Under the pieces are notes generated by a model that saw only the letters and a program-made list of their open reading frames with translations, made no database searches and was not told the origin of the DNA. The translations under genes were made by a program, and so were the position numbers. Positions 1 to 6,496 of a DNA stretch of 13,470 nucleotides are shown here, piece by piece; position 1 is the first letter of the stretch; every line of letters starts with the position of its first letter. This DNA is from Candidatus Kapaibacterium sp. Its GTDB lineage: Bacteria; Bacteroidota; Ignavibacteria; Kapaibacteriales; UBA2268. The stretch spans positions 1 to 13,470 of the forward strand of contig JAQIDA010000080.1 in the NCBI GenBank assembly GCA_027858275.1, read 5' to 3'.

Positions 1-365
1 GGATAAGGGCAGTAACATACTTGAGTGAAGGAATCGTCTTTGCCGGTACCGAAGACAAAGGAATTTATTTTACCGCTGATTTCTTATCCGTCGAAGAACT
101 CGACCTCGCTCCCTATGCCTTAAAAATCTCCCCCAACCCGGCGAAATCCCGCGCCTCAATTTCATTCCATAATCCGGAATACTCAAACATTGAAATCGCT
201 GTATATGATCTCTTCGGCAGAAAAGTCGCGGATGTGCATTCGGGAAATCTCGCGGAGGGCGATTATAATTTTTCGGCTGATTTGTCGGTGCTTGCCTCGG
301 GGAGTTATTTCTTGAGATTTGGAGCCGGCGGAAGAGTCGGTAGTTTGAATTTGATTGTTGAATAA
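1..365 (+). CDS. C-terminal end of a T9SS-exported protein (5' end outside window)
   Basis: This is the last ~121 codons of a gene that begins left of the window: the frame is open to the first bases, so the TTG at 21 is not a real start. The visible part opens with a propeller-blade-like segment (FAGTEDKGIYF) that aligns with the region just before the sorting domain in the two downstream paralogues. From about position 90 to the TAA it encodes a type A T9SS C-terminal sorting domain: SPNPAK, then a beta-rich stretch, YDLFGRKV with the conserved glycine, LASGSYFLRF, and a short hydrophobic end. In T9SS families this domain takes the protein through the outer membrane and is removed at or near the surface. 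The function of the missing body cannot be judged. A terminator-like hairpin follows at 401-437. Confidence 0.85.
   Translation, partial: IRAVTYLSEGIVFAGTEDKGIYFTADFLSVEELDLAPYALKISPNPAKSRASISFHNPEYSNIEIAVYDLFGRKVADVHSGNLAEGDYNFSADLSVLASGSYFLRFGAGGRVGSLNLIVE
90..365 (+). repeat. Sorting-domain repeat, copy 1 of 3
   Basis: A 276-nt module from the GTC of VEELDL to the stop codon, repeated at 1565-1840 and 2870-3145 with identical length and no indels. The copies are very similar at the DNA level, including many third codon positions, although the upstream parts of the genes are much more divergent. The equivalent glycine codon (GGC, 216-218) is intact here. Confidence 0.85.
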
Positions 366-400
366 TTTATTTAAATTTATACTGAAAACATTATATATAG

Positions 401-437
401 GCTCGAACGTTTAGCTAATCAAGCGTTCGTGCTTTTT
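401..437 (+). terminator. Likely intrinsic terminator after the first T9SS gene
   Basis: An inverted repeat CGAACG (404-409) / CGTTCG (424-429) is extended by GC/GC across a T-T mismatch. It has a 14-nt loop and is followed directly by TTTTT (433-437). It lies 36 nt after the TAA of the upstream gene. The stem is short but the layout is typical of a rho-independent terminator. Confidence 0.6.
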
Positions 438-556
438 CATTGTCAATTATAATGCTTTGCAGTAATATTTGTATTTCATTATTATATGTCATTTATTATT
501 ACTATATTCATCAAAAGGTTCGCATAGCTTATATTTTTGATATTAAAGAGGTTATT

Positions 557-1840
557 ATGAAAACGTTCATGCTTCCCGTTCTTGCGCTTTTCTTGCTGCT
601 TTCCGTGAACAACGCACTTTCTCAAACCGATGAGGGATGGGAAAAAGTCGATTTCCCGGATAAAGAGGTCACACTTATATATGGTTCGTATTACGATCGT
701 GTATTTGCTCTTACCACCGAAGCTGAGGTATACACTCTCCCGGCATACTTCTCTCCTTCTGTTGAAAAAATCAACATTAATGTGCCGGGTGTTATAAACT
801 CTTTTGGAAATTACTCAGGCTATCAACACTATACAATATTAGTTGGAACTGATGTCGGCTTGTTCAAATATAATGTACAAACCAATGCGATTGACGAGAT
901 TCCTACTTTCAAGGAGATGAAAATAGTCCTTATAGCGTCAAATGCCGAACAGACCCTTGTCTTAAGTGAAAGCGGGCTGTTCTGCCGCGGACGAGAAGAT
1001 ACTGTTTGGACATTGGGTAAGCAACCCGGCACAAATGAAAAAATCACTGAAATGTCAATAGGTTTTGAATTTTCTGCATGTATCACAGACAGCGGTAATT
1101 TTTATATCAGCGGCGATCATTCATGTCAAACATGGACTAAGCCTTTTGACAATCCTGACGGCAAGCCGTTTTCTGCAATTGAATTCTCTTGGGAAAATTC
1201 AGAGTTTGTCTTAGCTTGTGATGACGGTATATACATATACAGGGATCAACCGAGGCAGGTTACAGGATTTGACGGGGGAAAAGCGAATTGTTTTGCGGCA
1301 ATGACACACGGTTGTGTATCATTCGGCACAGAAAATAAAAACAAAAAGTTGCAATCTAAACTGATTGATGGTGCTAATTTTGCGATTGGAAGCAGTGAAA
1401 AAGGTGTTTACGGGTCAAAAAGCGACTGGAACGATCCTAAGACTGAGGCCGTAAACGATAATCTCGGGAATTATAATATTGTAGCATTGTCCGCATCATT
1501 CGGCCGATTATACGCAAGCACAAAAAACTCTGGAATTTATATGACAAGGTATCAATTCGGAGCGGTCAAAGAACTCGACCTCACTCCCTACGCCCTAAAA
1601 ATATCTCCCAATCCGGCAAAAACTACTGCGGCAATATCATTCCATAATCCCGAGTACGCCAACATAGAAATCGCGATATACGATCTTTCCGGCAGAAAAG
1701 TAGCTGATGTGCATTCGGGGAATCTCGCTGAAGGCGATTATAATTTTTCGGCTGATTTGTCAGGGCTTGCCTCGGGGAATTATTTCTTGAGATTTGGAGT
1801 AGGCGAGAGAGTCGGTAGTTTGAGTTTGATTGTTGAGTAG
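557..1840 (+). CDS. Secreted propeller-like protein with T9SS type A sorting domain (intact paralogue)
   Basis: A protein of 427 aa. The ATG at 557 is preferred over upstream in-frame starts because it follows AGAGG (546-550) and begins a clean Sec signal peptide (K2, hydrophobic core LPVLALFLLLSV, then NNALSQ) that matches the next gene. Residues ~25-335 look like an irregular beta-propeller with repeated short blades such as VGTDVGLFKYN. One Asp-box-like motif, SGDHSCQTW (185-193), recalls BNR/sialidase-type repeats, but I see no catalytic residues and give no enzymatic role. Residues ~337-427 are the sorting domain (ISPNPAK, YDLSGRKV, LASGNYFLRF), so the product is probably exported by T9SS and surface-attached or released. 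TATTTTTG at 532-539 fits the Bacteroidota -7 consensus TAnnTTTG, but I see no matching -33 element. The next paralogue starts 36 nt after its TAG, so the two may be co-transcribed. Confidence 0.85.
   Translation: MKTFMLPVLALFLLLSVNNALSQTDEGWEKVDFPDKEVTLIYGSYYDRVFALTTEAEVYTLPAYFSPSVEKININVPGVINSFGNYSGYQHYTILVGTDVGLFKYNVQTNAIDEIPTFKEMKIVLIASNAEQTLVLSESGLFCRGREDTVWTLGKQPGTNEKITEMSIGFEFSACITDSGNFYISGDHSCQTWTKPFDNPDGKPFSAIEFSWENSEFVLACDDGIYIYRDQPRQVTGFDGGKANCFAAMTHGCVSFGTENKNKKLQSKLIDGANFAIGSSEKGVYGSKSDWNDPKTEAVNDNLGNYNIVALSASFGRLYASTKNSGIYMTRYQFGAVKELDLTPYALKISPNPAKTTAAISFHNPEYANIEIAIYDLSGRKVADVHSGNLAEGDYNFSADLSGLASGNYFLRFGVGERVGSLSLIVE
1565..1840 (+). repeat. Sorting-domain repeat, copy 2 of 3
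   Basis: Same module as 90-365, in frame within the intact gene. It differs mainly by scattered substitutions (SRAS to TTAA after PAK, LFGRK to LSGRK) and keeps GGC at the conserved glycine. Confidence 0.85.
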
Positions 1841-1876
1841 GAAAATAATATTATTTCAATTATACTAAGGTTCATT

Positions 1877-2998
1877 ATGAAAACTTTTATACTTTCTGTT
1901 TTTGCGCTTTTCTTGTTGCTTTCAGTTAATGTTTTATGTGATGTTGACAACGATTCATGGTTGAAAACTAATTTTCCGGACAAGGAAGTGATTCAGATAT
2001 TCGGGAAAGAAGCAAGCGAACAAACAGCTCTGTCGCTTGACAATGAAATATACATTAAAAAAAGCATTGGCTCCAATAAGTACGAGTGGTTAAAAAAAGA
2101 ATTATTTAGCGAAAACGAAATAATTAATGCGCTCAGTTATAATTATATCGGTACCGACAAAGGATTATTTTTGATATATCAGGCCGGTTATAGCATCGAG
2201 AGAGTTGATGTTGTCGGCGACATGAACATTCTTGATATTTTCGAAAGTAAGGGCGGTTACGGTACAACTTTTCTTCAGAGTCCTGAAGGGCTTTTCACTT
2301 TTACTGCTTCAGAGCTAATTGAATGTGCTTTGCCCGGTACTGACCAAGAAATAACAGCTATGGCGTTTTCCAATAACAGAACAATGTCTCTGACTACAAG
2401 CGGCGAACTATTTGTCAGTAATGACAATTGTCAAACATGGACAAAAGCAATTGAGAACCCTGAAGGTCACTTGTTTACAGCCATAAAATGGGACAACAAC
2501 AATAATCATTTTATTGTTGGTTCTGACAAGGGGCTTTTTTATCTGACTGATAAATTACAAGAAGTACAGGACTATGACGGCGGGCGTGTGAATTGTATTA
2601 TTGTATTGGAATATATATTTGTTTGTGAAAACCAAAGTAAAAAGAACAAACCACTTTTTACTCCATTCCCTTTAGAGGATGTTGCGGCAATAGGGACTGA
2701 AGAAAACGGCGTGTATAGTATTACCAATCAGAACGAAATCAAACAGAAAAACGACAGTTTGGGCGATTTGAATATCACAGCGTTTAGCTATGATATTATG
2801 GGAGGATACTTGTATGCGGGGACTAAAGAGCATGGTATTTACCGTACTCAAAAAGTCTATGCAGGCAGTGTCGAAGAACTCGACCTTGCCCCATACGCTC
2901 TAAAAATATTTCCCAATCCGGCAAAATCTCATGCCTCGATTTCATTCCATAATCCTGAATATGCCGAAATATCAATCGCTGTATATGACCTTTTCTGA
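1877..2998 (+). CDS. Tandem paralogue of the T9SS-exported protein, cut by TGA inside the sorting domain
   Basis: A protein of 373 aa as read. Without the TGA the frame runs on to the TAG at 3143-3145 (422 aa). The ATG at 1877 follows AAGG (1867-1870) and begins a signal peptide nearly the same as that of the preceding gene. The body (~25-331) is a diverged copy of the same propeller-like domain, with the Asp-box-like SNDNCQTW at 181-188. The sorting domain starts at residue 332 but stops after YDLF, where the paralogues have GRKV; GGC in the other copies is TGA here (2996-2998). The truncated product lacks the last 49 residues of the domain, so by analogy with other T9SS cargo it should not be exported correctly. 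Either this copy is a recent pseudogene, the base calls are wrong, or the TGA is read through. I favour the first two. Confidence 0.75.
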   Translation: MKTFILSVFALFLLLSVNVLCDVDNDSWLKTNFPDKEVIQIFGKEASEQTALSLDNEIYIKKSIGSNKYEWLKKELFSENEIINALSYNYIGTDKGLFLIYQAGYSIERVDVVGDMNILDIFESKGGYGTTFLQSPEGLFTFTASELIECALPGTDQEITAMAFSNNRTMSLTTSGELFVSNDNCQTWTKAIENPEGHLFTAIKWDNNNNHFIVGSDKGLFYLTDKLQEVQDYDGGRVNCIIVLEYIFVCENQSKKNKPLFTPFPLEDVAAIGTEENGVYSITNQNEIKQKNDSLGDLNITAFSYDIMGGYLYAGTKEHGIYRTQKVYAGSVEELDLAPYALKIFPNPAKSHASISFHNPEYAEISIAVYDLF

Positions 2999-3145
2999 AG
3001 AAAAGTCGCTGATGTGCATTCGGGGAATCTCGCGGAGGGCGACTATAATTTTTCGGCTGACTTGTCGGGACTTGCATCCGGGAGTTATTTCTTGAGATTT
3101 GGAGTCGGCGGAAGAGGCGGTAGTTTGAATTTGATTGTTGAGTAG
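2870..3145 (+). repeat. Sorting-domain repeat, copy 3 of 3 (with nonsense codon)
   Basis: Same 276-nt module, aligned without gaps to copies 1 and 2. TGA at offset 126 replaces the GGC glycine codon. After it the DNA remains nearly identical to copy 1 through the end. Confidence 0.85.
2999..3145 (+). pseudogene. Untranslated tail of the third T9SS paralogue
   Basis: In the same frame as the interrupted gene, these 49 codons still encode the rest of the sorting domain: RKVADVHSGNL, the SADLSGLASGSYFLRF block and the terminal LNLIVE, then TAG. There is no frameshift and no second stop, so the nonsense change looks recent, or the stop may be an error. No start codon or ribosome-binding site suggests separate expression. 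Confidence 0.7.
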
Positions 3146-3155
3146 GAGGTCTGTG

Positions 3156-3213
3156 CTGTCTTGACTTGTCCAAAGTTTCTTTACTTTGGATCAAGTTTCT
3201 TCCCGGAAGACAG
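3156..3213. repeat. Long imperfect hairpin, first of a hairpin cluster
   Basis: Nested complementary arms: CTGTCTT (3156-3162) with AAGACAG (3207-3213), ACTTG (3164-3168) with CAAGT (3192-3196), and CCAAAG (3170-3175) with CTTTGG (3184-3189). There is an 8-nt loop and a bulge on the 3' side. There is no T-run after it, so it is not a canonical terminator, although it starts just 10 nt after the TAG of the T9SS tail. Confidence 0.65.
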
Positions 3214-3225
3214 AAGAACCACCCC

Positions 3226-3259
3226 GCCCTTCGGGCACCCCTCCTCGGAGCAGGAGGGG
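3226..3259. repeat. Two adjacent GC-rich hairpins (REP-like)
   Basis: GCCC-TTC-GGGC (3226-3236) is followed after one base by CCCCTCCT (3238-3245) / AGGAGGGG (3252-3259) with a 6-nt loop. They are much more GC-rich than the surrounding spacer. The wording resembles REP-type dispersed palindromes known from many genomes. Only one copy is in this window, so dispersal cannot be shown here. Confidence 0.6.
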
Positions 3260-3278
3260 AGTTTTAAGATAAGAGCCG

Positions 3279-3312
3279 AACCTTCGGAAGGTTTCTTCAC
3301 CTTCCGAAGGTT
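3279..3312. repeat. Perfect 14-bp inverted repeat
   Basis: AACCTTCGGAAGGT (3279-3292) pairs perfectly with ACCTTCCGAAGGTT (3299-3312) around the 6-nt loop TTCTTC. The arms are themselves nearly palindromic. It lies 90 bp upstream of the ABC ATPase frame. The bases after it (TGAGGTTTTC) include a short T-run at 3318-3321, so termination on the + strand is possible but not convincing. Confidence 0.7.
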
Positions 3313-3321
3313 TGAGGTTTT

Positions 3322-3382
3322 CTGACATCCGTCAGGCAATAACACAGCCCTTCAAACGATTGTATTAGAGTAAAAAATCGTT
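3322..3382. repeat. Two weaker inverted repeats before the ABC ATPase gene
   Basis: CTGAC (3322-3326) / GTCAG (3331-3335) has a 4-nt loop. AACGATT (3355-3361) / AATCGTT (3376-3382) has a 14-nt loop. Each is weak alone. They matter because they continue the run of hairpins that begins at 3156 and ends 20 nt before the ATG at 3402. Confidence 0.4.
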
Positions 3383-3401
3383 AGTTAAGCGAAGCGGTCA
3401 G

Positions 3402-4157
3402 ATGAGCGAAAACATAATAGAATTTCGGGGAGTGAACGTTGAGTTCAGCGGCTATAAGGCGCTGACGGATTTGAATTTGGATATCGAGACCGGGAAGTTT
3501 ATCTGAGTTGTCGGGACGATCGGTGCGGGATTATCCTCTTTTCTGAATATTCTGTTGGGACTCGTGCAGACCTCCTCCGGCGATGTAAATATTTTCGGCA
3601 GTCCGCTCAATGAAAAAAATCTCAAAAAAATCGGATATGTTCCTCAGGTGAAAACTTTGGAACGCTCTTTCCCTGCTGTTGCGATGGATTTGGTCGCTGC
3701 GGGGCTGCGCGGCACTTGGCCCGGCAAACTGAAAGCTGAAGAACAGGCAAAATGTCTGGATGCATTGTCAAAAGTCGGTGCGCAACATCTTGCGAATCGC
3801 TCTCTCAGTAATCTTTCGGGTGGTGAATTGCAAAGGGTTTATATAGCTCGTGCTTTTGTTCGCGAACCGAAATTGCTGATTCTCGATGAGCCGGTGACGG
3901 GCGTGGATCACAATGCCGAAAAAGACATTCACCATATCATTGACGAATACAATCACGATGCTTCAGCGACGGTGATTCTTGTCACTCACGACTGGGAAGC
4001 GGCTTATCATCATTCTGACAAAGTGCTTCTGCTCAACAATCGAATTATTTGCTTTGGTACGCCTAAAGAGGCTTTTTGCGCTGACAATATGCGCGGTGCC
4101 TTCGAGCATGTCGGGCATAAACATGAAATGATTTTCGGAGTGCATAATCATGATTGA
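3402..4157 (+). pseudogene. znuC: Zn/Mn-type ABC transporter ATPase (ZnuC-like), broken by TGA and a damaged Walker A
   Basis: From the ATG at 3402 the frame encodes a 251-aa ATPase with one internal stop, TGA at codon 35 (3504-3506), where a glycine is expected just before Walker A (KFI-stop-VVG). Walker A itself reads GTIGAGLSS instead of GPNGAGKSS/T, so the ATP-binding lysine is leucine. Everything downstream is normal: Q-loop in GYVPQ (Gln82), signature LSGGE (138-142), Walker B LLILDEP (158-164), H-loop His196, and a histidine-rich tail (GHKH, HNHD) common in metal-uptake ATPases. The part from 3507 is open; a TTG at 3555 could start a 200-aa fragment, but that would lack Walker A. The gene ends in TGA overlapping the permease start by 8 nt. 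As written the product cannot be a working ATPase. No substrate-binding protein gene is nearby. The symbol rests on family resemblance; Zn, Mn and Fe cannot be told apart. Confidence 0.75.
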
Positions 4158-4959
4158 AATGCTTGAATATCCTTTTGTACAGCGTGCGATTATCGCCGGT
4201 ATTTTGGTCGGTTTCCTCGGCAGCTGGTACGGTGTTTTCATTGTGCAACGCAAGATGAGTTTTCTCGGCACCGGTTTGGCTCACGCTGCTTTCGGAGGCG
4301 TTGCTCTTGGTTTGCTCCTCGAAACGGAACCGCTCTACGTGGCAGTGCCGTTCACTGTTATCGTCTCACTGGCGATTACTCGTTTGAAAGAAAAAACAAA
4401 GCTTGAAAGCGATACATCTATCGGAATTTTATTCGCAGTATCGGCCGCACTCGGCATAATATTTATTTCCCTGAAACAGAACTACACAGCCGACGCTTTC
4501 ACTTATTTGTTTGGCTCAATTCTCGCAGTTATGCCTGTTGATCTATTTTTGACAGCTCTGGTAACTCTGCTGACAATCGCTTTTTCATTTAAATATTGGG
4601 GTCGTTGGGCTTATGCCTCTTTCGACCGAGATTTGTCGCAAACGGACATGAAAACAATCCGCGCCGATGATTATATCCTCTCAACTCTGATTGCTCTGAC
4701 GATTGTAGTCTCCGTGAAACTTGTCGGGATTGTCCTGATAGCCGCGTTCATAGTTATTCCTGCGGCAAGCGCGAGGCTTGTCACAAATCGCTTCATCCGC
4801 ATGACTGTTATAGCAGTTGTCTTCGGAATAACAAGCGCAATAGCCGGCCTGTGGCTCTCATTTGAACTTGATCTGCCGGGAGGCGCAGTGATTGTATTGC
4901 TGCAGGCAGTGATATTTATTGTAGCGGCGATTGTCGGGAAACCCTCGGAATTGGAATAA
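4150..4959 (+). CDS. znuB: Metal ABC transporter permease, ABC-3 family (ZnuB/MntB-like)
   Basis: A protein of 269 aa, full length for the family, predicted to have about eight membrane helices and to form the inner-membrane channel of a Zn2+/Mn2+ (or Fe2+) importer. Family landmarks are SFLGTGLAHAAFGGVALG near residues 37-54, ESDTSIGILF near 91-100, KLVGIVLIAAFIVIPAASARL around 190-210, and SFELDLPGGAVIVLL near the C-terminus. The start at 4150 overlaps the last 8 nt of the ATPase gene, which suggests translational coupling; the ATG at 4159 is an alternative three codons later. The permease shows no damage, which contrasts with its ATPase partner and suggests the ATPase lesion is recent or an error. 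The symbol is by family resemblance only. Confidence 0.85.
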   Translation: MIEMLEYPFVQRAIIAGILVGFLGSWYGVFIVQRKMSFLGTGLAHAAFGGVALGLLLETEPLYVAVPFTVIVSLAITRLKEKTKLESDTSIGILFAVSAALGIIFISLKQNYTADAFTYLFGSILAVMPVDLFLTALVTLLTIAFSFKYWGRWAYASFDRDLSQTDMKTIRADDYILSTLIALTIVVSVKLVGIVLIAAFIVIPAASARLVTNRFIRMTVIAVVFGITSAIAGLWLSFELDLPGGAVIVLLQAVIFIVAAIVGKPSELE

Positions 4960-5038
4960 TGATATCATGCGCAGAACAAATAAACCGATAAACACAAGAA
5001 TTTAAAATAATACTTTTCTGTTTCATCTATTATTAGTA

Positions 5039-5060
5039 ATGTTGTGTATGTTAACAACAT
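5039..5060. repeat. Small AT-rich hairpin between permease and lipoprotein genes
   Basis: ATGTTGT (5039-5045) / ACAACAT (5054-5060), perfect over 7 bp with an 8-nt loop, 80 nt after the permease stop. No T-run follows, so a terminator role is uncertain; it could equally be an operator-like palindrome upstream of the lipoprotein pair. Confidence 0.35.
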
Positions 5061-5152
5061 AGCTTGCATCAATAGTTTTATTGTGTTTACTGAAAACAAG
5101 CAATCCGGCAGATCAGACCTACTATAAATATTTAATATCAATAGAGTGTTTT

Positions 5153-5764
5153 ATGAAAAGATTTACAATTCTCGGCTTAGTGTTAATCTCACTTATTATC
5201 GCGGCTTGCGGAGATTCCTCCGTTAATCCCGCGGATGGCAACAATCCTAACGGATCGTATTATCCGCTTGCAGTAGGCAATTATTGGATTTATGAAACTG
5301 AAGAAGGCTCCGGCGCGGATGTTCAGCGGGACACTATTCGAAATGAAGTTTTTTCAACTGTTGAAATTGATGGCGAAACATGGTTTAAAACCAGTTTCGA
5401 TGAACCACCGGTAAGATGGGAAAACGACACTTTGAATTTTTATGACAATAACGGAAAAAGTCCCGGTTTCCTCAATGAGAACATGAAAGCCGGGGATACT
5501 TTGTATTATGAAGCAGACGGAGACGATGATTCTTCAACAGAGTATCTCGTAATAGTAGAAGAATCGGGAATTGTGGAAAACGTTTCCGGCCGGAATTATT
5601 CTAATGTTGTTCTCGTCACAAGCACCTATTCTGAAGTTGTTAACGGCACAACAAGAAGAGAAATATTCAAATTAATGAGCTATTGGTCTAAAGGAATTGG
5701 CTTAATTAAATCCGTATCAGAACTCCGTTCATTTTCTTTGATCGATTATCATATAGAAAATTAA
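5153..5764 (+). CDS. Putative lipoprotein, tandem paralogue 1
   Basis: A protein of 203 aa. The ATG at 5153 is chosen because it starts a lipoprotein signal (MKRF, hydrophobic run, LIIAAC with Cys19) that matches the next gene; an upstream in-frame start at 5081 would bury it. After Cys19 comes a flexible Ser/Asn/Asp-rich linker, then YYPLAVGNYWIYE (36-48), a short motif I associate with uncharacterised FCB-group lipoproteins. The rest is beta-rich and acidic and ends with KGIGLIKS and SLIDYHIEN, both shared with the paralogue. The predicted product is a small periplasmic or outer-membrane-anchored beta domain. No enzymatic motif is seen and no function is assigned. TATAAA at 5123-5128 is a possible -10 element without a clear -35. 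Confidence 0.8.
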   Translation: MKRFTILGLVLISLIIAACGDSSVNPADGNNPNGSYYPLAVGNYWIYETEEGSGADVQRDTIRNEVFSTVEIDGETWFKTSFDEPPVRWENDTLNFYDNNGKSPGFLNENMKAGDTLYYEADGDDDSSTEYLVIVEESGIVENVSGRNYSNVVLVTSTYSEVVNGTTRREIFKLMSYWSKGIGLIKSVSELRSFSLIDYHIEN

Positions 5765-5781
5765 TAAACAGGATCGTTCTT

Positions 5782-6378
5782 ATGAAAAGATTTATAGTTC
5801 TCGGCTTGGTTCTTCTTTCCTTAGTTTTTATATCTTGCGACGATTCGTCGACAAATACGCCTGCGCAAAATGATTCTTACTTTCCTTTGGCTGTAGGTAA
5901 TTCTTGGACTTATACCTTCGATGAAAGTCAAGAAACATTTTCTTTGGAAATAGTTTCTACGGTTCGTTATTTTGAAGATGTCCTGTATCAGTTCGGAAGC
6001 GACGGAGAGGCGTTTGATATGTTTCCTCGTTGGCGATGGGACAACGACACACTATATTCGCATTTCGAAAGAGTATCGCCGTTTTTAGCACAAAACATGA
6101 AAAAAGGCGACTCTATTGTAAGATCAACACAAGGCGATCGTTGGGTCTATACAACAGTTGTTTTAGTTGAGGAAACCGATACGGAACTAACAGTTAACGG
6201 TCATAAATTTTCAGATGTAGCGCGGATAAAAGTCACAGATACAGAAGTTGAGGGCGATAGCGTAACAGTTCGCATAAACCACAACTACTACGCAAAAGGC
6301 GTTGGCTTGATTAAAGGCTCTGATCTTCTTTGGGGAGAAATAGAAATGTCACTTTTAGATTATCATATTGAAGATTAA
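5782..6378 (+). CDS. Putative lipoprotein, tandem paralogue 2
   Basis: A protein of 198 aa, starting 17 nt after the previous stop with AGGA upstream (5771-5774), so probably in the same operon. The signal sequence MKRFIVLGLVLLSLVFISC gives a lipid-modifiable Cys19; the Phe at -3 departs from the usual lipobox, so lipidation is likely but not certain. YFPLAVGNSWTYT (33-45), the WENDTL/RWDNDTL block, the Q/ENMKxGD block, KGVGLIKG and SLLDYHIED align throughout with the upstream paralogue. The middle regions have diverged well, so the duplication is not recent. Function unknown. Confidence 0.8.
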   Translation: MKRFIVLGLVLLSLVFISCDDSSTNTPAQNDSYFPLAVGNSWTYTFDESQETFSLEIVSTVRYFEDVLYQFGSDGEAFDMFPRWRWDNDTLYSHFERVSPFLAQNMKKGDSIVRSTQGDRWVYTTVVLVEETDTELTVNGHKFSDVARIKVTDTEVEGDSVTVRINHNYYAKGVGLIKGSDLLWGEIEMSLLDYHIED

Positions 6379-6399
6379 TATGAGTCGGAGAATATTTTT

Positions 6400-6431
6400 G
6401 TTATAGAGGCGATTACACGCCACATCATAAC
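6400..6431. terminator. Possible hairpin between convergent genes
   Basis: GTTAT (6400-6404) / ATAAC (6427-6431) encloses GGCG (6408-6411) / CGCC (6418-6421) with an internal loop. It lies in the 118-nt gap where the lipoprotein operon (+) and the dapB/DUF1573 operon (-) converge. There is no strong T-run on either side, so this is a weak terminator candidate. Confidence 0.3.
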
Positions 6432-6496
6432 GAGTCGAATCGGATAAACTTGAACCGTTATTGTCTCTCCGATTTCTTTAACTGTATCCTTTTCCC

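Noticed and set aside
2823..3194. 123-aa minus-strand frame over the third sorting domain
   Set aside because: It is antisense to the repeated module; its Arg/Gln/Pro-rich composition is that of a shadow frame.
2996..3506. Genome-wide UGA-to-glycine code (code 25)
   Set aside because: TGA ends dapB, the ABC ATPase gene and rsmB at family-appropriate positions, and the gene content (T9SS, dapB, OmpA) does not fit the lineages with that code.
2996..3506. Selenocysteine UGA codons
   Set aside because: Both sites replace glycine, not cysteine, in families without known selenoproteins, and no SECIS-like hairpin stands right after either TGA.
3504..3533. Diversity-generating retroelement target (adenine mutagenesis) in the Walker A patch
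   Set aside because: The changes include sites not starting from A, there is no template repeat and no reverse transcriptase in the window.
6385..6472. TCGGAGA / TCTCCGA inverted repeat between convergent genes
   Set aside because: Only 7 bp with a 74-nt gap; likely chance.
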